Assembly (NCBI GenBank): GCA_016169945.1
Contig: JADLSH010000377.1
Coordinates: 2,906,001-2,970,000, forward strand
Length of the DNA: 64,000 nucleotides
Reading direction: 5' to 3'
Source: Trachythela sp. YZ-2020
Lineage: Eukaryota; Cnidaria; Anthozoa; Malacalcyonacea; Clavulariidae
Shown: one piece after another, positions 32,722 to 42,412 of the stretch
Position numbering within the stretch: the stretch's first letter is position 1
Layout: every line of letters starts with the position of its first letter
Translations under genes and position numbers: made by a program
Notes under the pieces: generated by a model
What the model saw: the letters and a program-made list of their open reading frames with translations, nothing else
Told to the model about the DNA's origin: nothing
Database searches by the model: none

Positions 32722-33783
32722 GCTTTAGGACTGGGCCTAGCGCAGTCGGCAACTGAATTCTCGAAGTAAACAATATTTTTATTTTTTAAACGAGCTCGAT
32801 TAAAAATGCTCAAACTTTGCAATTACCAACGCAATATCTACCATAAGCTGTTTTATGTGTAGTTTAGATGTCTATCCATTAGTATTGCTCTGTATAACAG
32901 CATCGGATAAAGTTAACCGACCAAATTTTTAAAATTAAAAAGGAAGACGGGGACGGCTGTTTTGTTCGATTTAACAGAGATGACACCTATTTTGATTTTT
33001 TAAGCGAGAAAAACTCCATAAAGCTAGATACTTAGAGGTTTGGTGTACAGTATGTTGACACACATTATTACCAAATTTCACCACGTAGTTTTTTGAACTT
33101 TTTTTGCAATTTTTGGTTGAAGTGGACATATTAAATCTTTTGCATCATAATTATTTTGACGGCTGTAAGGTTTTGAAATATCTATAAACATCACCGTCAA
33201 CACACAATAATTTCTCAGTTTTCGTTCTCAATATGAAAATATGATATTTTTTTCTTACATCATGTATATATTTAGTTGTAAATGGAAAAACAAAACAAAA
33301 CAATGCCAACTTACTTGCAAGATTATTTGACCGCGTCACAACAAACGGCTTCGATATTTCAGAATGCAAAACTTTCCATAAAATTTGAGAACATTTCCGT
33401 AGCCTATAAAGCTAGCAACTTCAGAGAATTACTGCCTTGTTCAATAGGATCCATTTTACAGAAGTATGGTCGCATAATTTTTTGAACTTTTTCCACAATT
33501 TTCTCTCGAAATCGACAACCAAAAAATACAAAACAACCTTCAGACTCTTTTTGATTTCCAGGGGACTGGGACGAGTAAAAACAAAGATGATAAATGGCGG
33601 GAAAATCCAAAAAATCCAAACACTTACAGAGAATTCTTACAAAAATTGATAAAAACTCATAGAGATTTACAACGACTGGTCTGGATAAAATAATTATTTA
33701 AAATTCAATTAAAAGGTAAATAAACAATGTTGTTTACGAAATTATATTATAATTATTTTACATTATAATTAGTATTAATTACT
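32722..33783. other. 5' non-coding part of the P-like element
   Basis: About 1 kb of AT-rich DNA contains short chance frames on both strands and no recognisable domain. It presumably holds the transposase promoter, but no clear TATA box or initiator can be singled out. Confidence 0.35.
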
Positions 33784-34157
33784 ACTAGCCATAGCCTGTG
33801 GCCGGCCTCGTTGAAAAAAAGAAGAACAGGGAATGAGGGCCTTCAAGAAAACCCAGCTTTCATGACTAAACGCCCTAATAAAGGCTCATTAAAATTGACC
33901 AATACAAATGCAGCTGGACTATAGGGGAAACCCCAAACCGAAGGAAATGTATTCGCTTGTGCATAAACATGTCAATCAAGACGAAGAAATGTAATAATAT
34001 ATTTCTGTGTGCGTAAACATGTCAATTACTTCTGGGTGTTGACCAATCAAATTCTACGTACAAAAATTGAACAGCGTTTAGTCATGAAAGCTTTTTTCTT
34101 TGCAGGCCCTCATTCCCTGTTCTTTTTCTCAAGGGCCGGCCACTTGGCTACTAGCCA
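33784..34157. mobile_element. nested MITE with 8-bp target duplication
   Basis: ACTAGCCA flanks the element on both sides (33784-33791 and 34150-34157). The arms share AGCC..GTGGCCGGCC, then GAACAGGGAATGAGGGCC, and CATGACTAAACGC near their inner ends, giving inverted repeats of about 90 bp around about 170 bp of AT-rich spacer. The 8-bp duplication fits a hAT- or P-type mobiliser. Confidence 0.7.
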
Positions 34158-34808
34158 CTCAGCTCTTAAGCGCAGGGTTACTAGCATTTCAAATATTAAA
34201 CCTATTACTGAAAACATATTTTAAACAACTTTACTATACGTATAAAGTACACGTGCTTTATAGAGATTTCGAGCACTGATAAAACTGATAAAACTGATAA
34301 TCTCACATGTGAAAATTGTCGTTATTCAATTATCAATTTTCTTTAAAAATTATCGCTTTTTCAAAGACTGTCCTTTATATAATAAACAGAAAAATGCATG
34401 GGTGCTAATAAATATTGGAATTATTCTTCGTGTTGAACATGTTATTATCTTATGTTATCTCATGTATCGTTCGCTGCGCGTCGTCTCATATCATCAACAT
34501 GTTTCAACACTCCAATACATCTGAAATGTTTCACTATTATTTAGCTATTCTATATATCTATGTTAGTAATTCTTTTAAGGGCGGTCCATAGTTTGCGCAA
34601 GTATTACTTGAGTTTATTCATTGTTAGTTGTTTCTTATACACATTTATTTATAATACATACATTAATATATAATAATGATATGTCTTACCAAAGATGTAC
34701 ACATAACCTATATTACACTGTGAAGATAATGAATTCTATTTGTACCATGTCAAACAGCGCAAAGAGCCTTTCACCACCCGAGTGAGATAAGCAAGCGGCC
34801 AGCTAATT
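34158..34808. other. non-coding 5' region of the transposase gene
   Basis: AT-rich, with no domain recognisable. It may contain a 5' UTR or an intron of the transposase gene. The first stretch with coding-like structure begins near 34809. Confidence 0.3.
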
Positions 34809-35325
34809 TTGATACTCCACCTCGACCTGCAAGAGACTCTTGGCGTGCCAAAGAACTTCTTCATGTTCCACGCCGTCCTGTTCCTGCCTTCATGTTCCAC
34901 GCCTTCATGTCCCACGCCTCATGTTCCACGCCTTCATATTACACGCCTTCATATTCCACGGCTTCATTCCACGCCTTCATATTCCACGGCTTCATGTTCC
35001 ACGCCTTCATGTTCCACGCCTTCATGTTCTACGCCTTCATGTTCCACGGCTTCCTGTTCCACTCCTTCATGTTCTACGGCTTCATGTTCCACGGCTTCAT
35101 GTTCCACTCCTTCATGTTCTACGCCTTCATGTTCTACACCTTCAAATGCAAGTACGACAGGTCTCAGTAACATCAGGGCACAATCATTATACTCTACGTG
35201 TCCCACAACTTCTGGTTTTGACGCAGCTTTCAGTACCTGTACAATTTGCAAATAATTGTCAACTGAGAGAAGATGAATTACTACTGTATTCACTGATGAC
35301 ACTTGTGTTCCCAAATCAAACCTTT
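34809..35325 (+). other. candidate N-terminal coding region of the transposase
   Basis: Two plus-strand frames stay open across this stretch. Reading through 34840-35325 gives REDELLLYSLMTLVFPNQTF, which continues in sense into the transposase (KNFAPNKYNEISRVIF) if a single base is ignored in the run CCTTTTAAAAATTTT near 35318-35330. The other frame reads CSTPS repeats followed by STTGLSNIRAQSLYSTCPTT. I infer that the true start of the transposase lies in or before this region and that one or two frameshifts, or a small intron, separate it from the main ORF. Confidence 0.45.
34865..35150 (+). repeat. 15-bp minisatellite (TTCATGTTCCACGCC)
   Basis: About 19 imperfect units of TTCATGTTCCACGCC occur, with variants GGC, TAC and CTG. 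Since 15 is divisible by three and the unit has no stop in most frames, it keeps at least four frames open. Read in the two plausible coding frames it gives CSTPS or HVPRL pentapeptides. The expressed frame, if any, is not certain. Confidence 0.9.
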
Positions 35326-38300
35326 TAAAAATTTTGCTCCTAATAAATATAACGAAATAAGCCGAGTAATCTTCGAAGTCACTGGCGTGAAATACAATAA
35401 CCACAGCATTAGGAACTATTTTCATCGCGTCCGTACAAATACTTTAAAGGGTTTCGGGAAAACAAATGGAGTATGCAATTGGAACTATTATCAAGCAAAT
35501 GTCATATCATTCACAAAACATAACAAGCAATTTTTAGAACAAGCATTACAAGGTTTTGAACTGGACGATGTAACAATCAATTCTACTCTGCAACAATTGA
35601 CATTCCATTGCACATCACAGAAATTGTCTTCAAATAATGGTGAACGTGAAAAAAAGAAGTTTGACATTAACAGCATCAATGAAGACTTTGAATTGGATAT
35701 TTTACCCTCACTTACTACCAAGTGGAAAAAATATTTTAATGTTGACAAGAAAAACCTCCATTTCTATCTGTTTGGTAAGTGTCCTGGTTATGCTGAACGA
35801 GAAATACAGTTTCAATATGATGGAACTTGGCAGATATATTTTGACGGGAAAAAACGGGATCTAGAACTGAATTGGTTAAATATTCCAAATACCTTGCGAA
35901 CTTACGCAGATCTTGAAGAGTTCCTGAATACCATTGGAAGTATGAAATCGTGTCAAGGTTGTAATCTTGAAAAGTACAAGTCGTTTATAGATGACAGTGA
36001 TATAATGGAACAACGACCAATATTTAACACCAAGGACGGTAGTCCAGCAGCATATGTTGATATCATGGTGTCTAAAGATAAACAAAAAGTAATTAGATCA
36101 ACAAAATGCATAATATTTCTTGTGAATAGTAACGTGATCAGATCACCTGACACTTGTGAAGCATGCAAAAGCACAAATCACTATCTAAGGACAATGCTGT
36201 CAAGAGAAAGTAAAGAGCAAGTAAAGAGCTCAAAAAAGGTGCGATTAGATTACTTAACGCAAGAAGACCTCCTAAACTATGCAAGAAACTCAGTTAAGGA
36301 GATGAAATTCTGGAGACAAAAGTGCCAACGGTTAGAGGAATACAGGAATAAAATGACCTCAGTTGGACCTAAAACAGATAATGATCTGCAAGAAATGTTT
36401 AAGAAGATGTACAATGGAATTTTGGAAACTAAAACTCATCTGAAAAATCCCATATGTAAATGGAAAGAGTGCGCCAAAAGATTTGAAAATGTCGATTTCC
36501 TTTTTAATCACAGCAAACAACATGTTGAGAAACTGAACACTGTTGCAGTTGCCCCAGCAGAAAGGCAGTATACATGTCAATGGGAAGAATGTAATAAACA
36601 GTTTAAAAAATTAAAATTACTCCATAATCATTTAAGAGATCATACTGGATATGTCAAAGATGAACTAATGGAGGTTCTGCTGAAGGATCAAGCAATTGCT
36701 TTGAACACACCGGCCAAACAGATGAGATGGCACCCATTGGTTATACAGTGGTGCTTAAAAATGTACTGTAAATCACACTCTTTGTATGAAGGGATTCGGG
36801 CATCTGGGGCCCTGAAATTGCCAAGTGGTAGGACTTTATCAGACTATAAAAACTTCAACACCCCGAAATCTGGATGGCATTCAGAAACCATTGAGCATAT
36901 GCAATGTAAATATGATAAAATGAAACCACCAAAACATGGCAAATTAGGAGGTCTATTCTTTGATGAAGTGAAAATCAAAGAAGGACTGGTTTTTGACACA
37001 AGTTCATGGGAACTTATCGGATTTACAGAAGCATTTGAGGAAAATATGGAAAGCCAACCAATTGATAGGCTGGCAACACATGTTCTACAATTTTTTTACA
37101 GAAGTCTTTTTTTTAAATTTGACTTTCCATGTGCTTATTTTTTAACACAAGGTGCAAGTGCAGTTCAGCTCAACAGAATATTCTGGCTCGGAGTTAGCTT
37201 GTTACATGGTTATGGATTTGAGGTACTTCTTGTATGTTGTGATGGAGCATCGTCAAACAGAACGTTCTACACTATGAACACCAGCAATAAATTTCACTCT
37301 GAAGGAATAAATCCCTTCTCAAAGTATCCCATTTTTTATATGTCTGACCCACCACACCTAATGAAAAAACTTCGGAATAATTTGTTTAAAAGTGGCTTTA
37401 AAGAGAATCATAAACGATTTACACGGAAAATGATGAACAACAATAACTATTTACTATGGGAACATGTGCGTAATGTATACAAGAGAGAACAACTAAGGAA
37501 CCTTTATGTCACAGATCTTCGAAGTTCACACATTAATATAGACAGTCTAAGTAAAATGCGTGTAAAATTAGCTGTTCAAACACTATCAAAGAAAGTGGCT
37601 GGTGAAATGAGAATGTGTGATGACGAAAACACAAGAGCTACACAAGAATACATTTCAATTTGTGATAAATTTTGGAGCATTTTTAACAGTGCTGATCCAT
37701 TACATCCTGGAAAAGACAAGGAGAAACTCCAAATTCTAGATGATGTAGTTACTTACTTCAACAATTGGAAACACAGCCTGGAAAAAGTTTTCAAGCTAAA
37801 AGCTGAACAGGCTAAACACTTTATATCTTGGCAAACAATGTTTGATTTGATGGTGAGACATTTGCAGTAATAATTAACCCATTATGCAGCAATGTGCCCT
37901 GATGCACCCTACTTTTGTACTTTACTCTGTCTAACACCAGGTATTTTACTCGTCAAGGGGAGAGCGCTGGTGCTTAATGGGTTAACTTGCCTATCTGCTC
38001 ATGTGTCATGTGCTCATGTAACCGGGGCATCTATAAGCATAGAATAGGAACCCTAACTTCTAAAGTTCAAAATTGTTATGAAAAAATTACGTAAAACTTT
38101 CAAATAATTTTTCATTTAAATAGGGTACGATAGATGCATTCAAGAGGCTGGTGAAGTTTATGGAAAATGAAGAGTTTGTTAGTGAGTTTGGTAACTTGTT
38201 TGTCATGCCAGTGAAACTGAATCAAGACTTTGTGGAATCGTTTTTTTCATCCCAAAGGCAAATGTGCGGTGGCACCCAAAACATGACAGCATACGTATAT

Positions 38301-38477
38301 TCTTACAATATAAATGGATACAGCTGTGTGCAGACAGCCAAAGCACTTGGGAATAAACAGACAAACGTTTATGAGCTACAGGAAACATTGACATATTTTG
38401 ATGGTGATAATAATCTACCAAAAAGAGGAAATGCAAATAGTATTTATGATTTGGTTGAGTGGTTCATTGAATTATAG
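35303..38477 (+). CDS. P-superfamily transposase with CWCH2 zinc fingers (two exons)
   Basis: Exon 1 runs from the open-frame start at 35303 (no ATG; true start probably further 5') to 37852. Exon 2 is 38124-38477. The donor TTGATG|GTGAGA and acceptor AAATAG|GGTACG join in frame, giving about 967 residues plus stop. Visible parts are: a CxxC/CxxC-rich segment (SCQGC, residue about 215, to TCEAC, about 288); two C2H2 fingers with CxWxxC knuckles (CKWKEC, residue 385; CQWEEC, residue 425), the CWCH2 type that pairs two fingers in GLI/Zic proteins; then a P-type catalytic core. WHPLVIQWCL and LPSGRTLSDY precede the first acidic residue D554 (FFDEVKIKEG). D647 lies in CCDGASSNR, followed by DPPHLMKKLRNNL. 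E888 lies in NQDFVESFF, in exon 2. I see no THAP domain, which P transposases normally carry. AATAAA directly follows the stop codon. The enzyme would excise and integrate the element. Confidence 0.85.
37853..38123 (+). other. 3' intron of the transposase gene
   Basis: This 271-bp intron has GTGAGA and TTTAAATAG boundaries. If retained, translation adds only VRHLQ before a TAA, giving a protein that lacks exon 2 and with it the last catalytic residue. In Drosophila P elements, retention of the last intron produces a truncated repressor. An equivalent role here is inference. Confidence 0.75.
37874..37985. mobile_element. TTAA-flanked piggyBac-like MITE in the intron
   Basis: TTAA at 37874-37877 and 37982-37985 flanks CCCATTATGCA...TGCTTAATGGG, a 104-bp insert with inverted ends of 11 bp (one mismatch) starting CCC. 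A TTAA target and CCC/GGG termini are the piggyBac hallmarks. It lies downstream of the intronic stop codon. Confidence 0.75.
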
Positions 38478-38483
38478 AATAAA
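38478..38483 (+). terminator. poly(A) signal of the transposase gene
   Basis: AATAAA begins one base after the transposase stop codon TAG (38475-38477). The 3' UTR would thus be very short, as in compact transposons. Confidence 0.5.
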
Positions 38484-38648
38484 ACAGTAAAATAATTGTA
38501 AGTTGTAACTATTCTAAGTAATTAATCCAGAGGGTCATCATTATTTAAAAGTAAACTGTATTTATCAAAAATCAACTTACCTCTGAGGTGTATATTTTTA
38601 CTTGTCCTTGAGACCAATGGTTGCATAATTTTGAACAGCTCCTCTCGG

Positions 38649-38670
38649 TAAGAATTCATATAAGCGCCCT
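38649..38670. repeat. internal copy of the P-like terminus
   Basis: ATTCATATAAGCGCCCTGG followed by TCCTAC closely matches the right end of the element (ATTCTTATAAGCGCCCTGG followed by TACTAC). It lies between the two genes in the same orientation as the right terminus. No matching left terminus was found next to it. Confidence 0.7.
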
Positions 38671-38856
38671 GGTCCTACTGACCCATAGCATAAAATTCCA
38701 AATAATGAAAACAACTGGATGTCATTATATCCTCTAATGAGTAGTGGCTCTTTTCAGTGTCCTCCAGATGTAACGCATGAGCTCATTTTAAGGTCAACAG
38801 CAAGAGGTCTATATACAGTACTTTGAATGCACCCTGGGGTTTGTGGGACGTTTGCA

Positions 38857-39948
38857 CTACTTTTTTCCAGCAGATAATGTCTGTCGTAAGCTCTTGCTTT
38901 GTTTTTGGGGTTTCAGATGAAGTTGTTCTCTGATTATTTGTTGCTTGGACTTTATAAACATGGTGGTCACTCTTTGTAGAAGGATGACACTTGCTGCTAT
39001 TTCCTCATCGCCTGATAAGGTACCAACAACTTTCATCCACTCACCACGTAAAGCTTTGCTCTCTGATAGACACTTCAAACACTGGACAACAGTGTTACTA
39101 TCTATCCCACCTTTGAAAAAATCCTGTACCATTTTGTGCAAAACAATAAAAAAATACAGTACAGCATTGTTTATTATAAAAAGAAATTGTCCTGAATCTT
39201 GACGTTGATCAGTCCCAAGCCTACACAAGATTGTAAGTAAACATTGCTTTGACACGGTCTTCTTTACACCAGTGTCATTCTTCGATTTTCTTATTGATAT
39301 GCCTGTTGATCCAGAAAGAATTTGGTCGCGTGCTCTTTTTACAGCCCAGCCAGCATGATGACGGATTGCCTCATATTCTGCTTCGTCCTTTTGTACATCG
39401 TCGCTCACCGTGACAATCTCAGATCCAGTTTCCGAACATGGATTACTTTTTAATGCCACAAAGCTCCAGAAATACTGAAGGACATGTTGATAAACTACAT
39501 AAACTTCAGACTTGGTCGAGCCTTCGTCCTGACAAACACTGCTTGCAGCCATGAGTTTATTCCACTCGACAAATAACTTCGACCCTTTAGCATGTCTGAG
39601 CGTTGAAAACTCTCTCTCCAACTTAATAACACGGATACTATTATTTTTTACCTTTTTAATGCGATCACTGCATTCACGAAATGCATCAACAAGCGAAGAT
39701 ACAAAACAGCATAACGGGTTCAAACACTTCTTTTCGCGCGTATTTGCCAGAATCGTGTTTGCAAGCTCAGCTTCACATTTGATTTTGCTCGAAGAAACTC
39801 TGTCGAGAACAGCGATTAGATCATTTACAGTAAAACCAGTAGTTGTTCCAACTACTGGTAAAGAAGAATTTGTATTTGTATCAAGATCAGTGTCGTCTAA
39901 GCTTATAATTTGCTGTAATTCTTCGTCTTCGCTCAAGCAGCCCGCCAT
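38857..39948 (-). CDS. unknown 363-residue protein of the P-like element
   Basis: An intronless minus-strand ORF is convergent with the transposase. The favoured start is the ATG at 39948 (context AAAATGGC). The frame is open further, to an ATG inside the right terminal repeat at 40002. The stop is TAG at 38857-38859. The N-terminus is acidic (SEDEELQQIISLDDTDLDTN). The middle has CLNPLCCFVSSLVDAFREC, a likely helical stretch (SDRIKKVKNNSIRVIKLE) and the tract YEAIRHHAGWAVKRARDQI. Then come KQCLLTILCRLG and a hydrophobic run (FLFIINNAVLYFFIVLH), and a basic tail (KQQIIREQLHLKPQKQSK). I recognise no domain. Its length, lack of stops and placement between the transposase and the terminus make it a good candidate for a second transposon gene, for example an accessory or regulatory factor. 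A captured host gene is the alternative. Confidence 0.75.
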   Translation of the reverse strand: MAGCLSEDEELQQIISLDDTDLDTNTNSSLPVVGTTTGFTVNDLIAVLDRVSSSKIKCEAELANTILANTREKKCLNPLCCFVSSLVDAFRECSDRIKKVKNNSIRVIKLEREFSTLRHAKGSKLFVEWNKLMAASSVCQDEGSTKSEVYVVYQHVLQYFWSFVALKSNPCSETGSEIVTVSDDVQKDEAEYEAIRHHAGWAVKRARDQILSGSTGISIRKSKNDTGVKKTVSKQCLLTILCRLGTDQRQDSGQFLFIINNAVLYFFIVLHKMVQDFFKGGIDSNTVVQCLKCLSESKALRGEWMKVVGTLSGDEEIAASVILLQRVTTMFIKSKQQIIREQLHLKPQKQSKSLRQTLSAGKK

Positions 39949-40059
39949 TTTGAAAACAAATGATCGGCGTCCTTCGAATCTACGCGGGGGGTTGCGGTGC
40001 ATCACACATGTTTCAGCTCGTTCGCTGGCGTTTCACCGCCCATTCTTATAAGCGCCCTG

Positions 40060-40066
40060 GTACTAC
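40060..40066. repeat. right target-site duplication of the P-like element
   Basis: GTACTAC directly follows the terminal GCGCCCTG at 40059 and equals 32655-32661. Confidence 0.8.
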
Positions 40067-41207
40067 GTTGCAAGAGGAGTATAAATACGACAGAGCAAAG
40101 AAAATATTGTAATCAAAACAGTCGATATGGAGCGGTGCAGAGTGTTTTATATCGAAGAAAATGTTGCAATTATAAATTATAAATTTAGTATATTGTTCTC
40201 CTTGGGCTTTATGGCACTGTCACTATGGAAAATCTTGAATTATACGGGTCCTTGTCTTTCTACCATCAAAATTAAGCCGTTTCGCGCTCGTAAGTTCGTC
40301 CAAGCCGAAACAATGCGTGAAATTTTGGGTACTATTAAAAGTCCACTCTAAAAACATGGCTGGAACGTACTATACGACTGGACTACAAGAGGAAACGCTA
40401 AAGTACTTCCAACTCAGCTATTAACCTTAAACATTTTGTAGATCAAAGGAATATCACACGAAGCTTAAAGTTATGAACTGAAAATTGGTTCCATTACATT
40501 ATTATGAGCCATATAGTATAGTAATATACTTCATTTGAAATACAAACACAATTTTTGTCAAAAGTTAGATCAGGCCTGCAGTTCAATCTTTTAATGGGCT
40601 GTTCTTATGAACCAGATATACCCGGCAAAGTGAGCAAGCCTGGCTTGCAATGTCAGTTTATCATATTCCTCATACAAGGCAAGCACAACCCGTGACCTGG
40701 GATCTCGTCACTCATGCAGGCACTCTGTGAGCCAGGCTGGCCGCATTCCAATAGGAATATAATCTTGAAAATATACAGAATAAATATATGACAGGATCTT
40801 TGTACTAGTAAGCCAGCCTGGTTGAACAACCTGTAAGCTTCATACTTGACATACCCCTGTTGATTTCTACCAGTGATTAAGTACTTGGAAGATGGGGGCA
40901 TATATAACACCCTTCTTGTAGCTTGCTCAAAATCTTTTGCAATTTTGGACTGTGGCTACAATCTTGGACATAACTGGTTGAGACTACCTTTACTTCTATA
41001 CCCTCATAATAATTTCCCTGTTGCACTTCTTAAGCCCCGACTCTCAATATTGAACTTGTTATATGGTAAATTATCAAAAGTTGTTTCAACGACATTGTTA
41101 ACAACACTCAACTGGGAAAGTGGGTATGATGAAGTTTGTTTTGTCAATGTATACTAACTTTGCAATATTGTGAGGAATGGTCTCAAGCATTATGTCAAAG
41201 ATTGTAC
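40067..41207. other. intergenic, no gene recognised
   Basis: The open frames here (for example 40127-40351 and 40873-41157, plus) show no domain or splice context. A 7-bp-arm palindrome GCAAGCCTGGCTTGC lies at 40634-40648. Confidence 0.35.
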
Positions 41208-41544
41208 CTACCTTGCATAGGCGGTGGAAGATCTGTATTATTGAGGGGCTTAGAATGTAGTGCACCAATATAGGGGGGTCTGGGGGAATGATAATCCTTC
41301 CCCAGAAAATTTTGAAATCTAGTATCTCTGAAACCACATTTCCTGCATTCTGTGGGGAGAATTTCATGGAAATTTCAACATTACAAGCTTTCATCTCTAG
41401 TACTAAAAACATAGTTCAATAATCTAATATTCAACATTTGTTATATAAACATATTTAATTGAAAGACTGAAACAGGGGGCCCAAGGCCCCCATTTCCCAG
41501 AATTAGCCCCCCCCCTTCCTGGTTCCACCACCTATGCTACCTTG
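41208..41544. mobile_element. hAT-like MITE with perfect 8-bp target duplication
   Basis: CTACCTTG at 41208-41215 and 41537-41544 flanks a 321-bp element whose ends are CATAGGCGGTGGAA and TTCCACCACCTATG (14-bp inverted repeats, one mismatch). Internally it has a G/C-homopolymer-rich right part (GGGGGCCCAAGGCCCCC, then a run of C). The 8-bp duplication and CA..GG termini are hAT-like. It has no coding capacity. Confidence 0.8.
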
Positions 41545-42366
41545 TATTTGGCTACCCTGGACTCTTCCTTTGGGAGCAATTCATGTACCTTGGCACATAG
41601 TACTAGGCATTGATTCCAGCACTCCACAGTTTATTAACAATGGCAAAATTGGTATTATCATGGTTTTAGAAAGAATGGGCTTTTCTTCAATGTACCTGTA
41701 TGATTACAATATTTCCCTGTACCACCATGGGCAAGTTCCCATGCAGGGATCATGACTTGGTCCTGGCTGGCCTGTGAGCAGACTAGCTCCAGGCCAACAA
41801 CTATGGAACCAGTTTGGCTATATTTTATGGAAGCTGTGTGATTATGTTTTATGCTGTTGTTGTTGTTGAAAAAACATTGAAAATTATTCCAGTAAATTAT
41901 TATATGAATTTTCCCTGTGTACAACAAGAGGGAGTACATATATTCTCCTACCAGGATTGACCCCTGCCTATAAGCCACAAAACTGTATATAGAAAATATA
42001 CATGGTACACTTATTACCAATGTGTATGACTAGTATGCAGGCTAGAATACAAGATAAGTATTTAACAATACCCGCTGAATCAACCAAAGATGTTTATCCA
42101 TACATTGATATACAACATGACTAAGATTGTAAGGATAATTCTTGTAGTACATGGTTAGAGATTATTAGGCTGAAATATAATTTAGTAGTGATCTTGTATT
42201 TACTAATTATAAGATGATCAAGATTAGGCCACTAAGCTAAAACCAACTGCTTTTTCAAATGGTATAGATAAAATATTCTGTTATTCACAATCAAATAAAA
42301 AGTTGTGATAAAGTATAACCATTTTCAAAACTAAGCATATTTCCAAATGTGTTTCATTGACAAGGC

Positions 42367-42412
42367 TGTTTCATCTGTAAAAGAATCATCAGGCAGTTTT
42401 ACAGATGAAACA
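42367..42412. repeat. perfect 16-bp-stem hairpin
   Basis: TGTTTCATCTGTAAAA pairs perfectly with TTTTACAGATGAAACA across a 14-base loop (GAATCATCAGGCAG). It is probably the core or end of a small inverted-repeat element. It is not followed by a T-run typical of an RNA gene terminator. Confidence 0.7.

Larger units (their letters stand above)
32662..40059. mobile_element. two-gene P-superfamily DNA transposon, 7.4 kb
   Basis: The element has 60-61-bp terminal inverted repeats: 32662-32721, starting CAGGGCGCTTATATAATGGG, and 39999-40059, ending CCCATTCTTATAAGCGCCCTG. They differ only around the TATA/TTATAAGA position. Perfect 7-bp duplications GTACTAC flank them. P elements usually make 8-bp duplications, so 7 is a small departure. 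Inside are a plus-strand transposase (35303-38477, one 3' intron), a convergent minus-strand ORF (39948-38857), a nested MITE (33792-34149), a 15-bp minisatellite, and a TTAA MITE in the transposase intron. The intact termini and long ORFs indicate a young insertion, while a probable frameshift near 35320 may have disabled the transposase N-terminus. Confidence 0.85.

Noticed and set aside
34964..35425. Minus-strand ORF rich in EHEGVEHEA repeats
   Set aside because: It is the antisense reading of the 15-bp minisatellite in the transposase 5' region.
39551..40051. 166-codon plus-strand ORF opposite the accessory gene
   Set aside because: It is a shadow of the longer minus-strand ORF, which has the better start context and composition.
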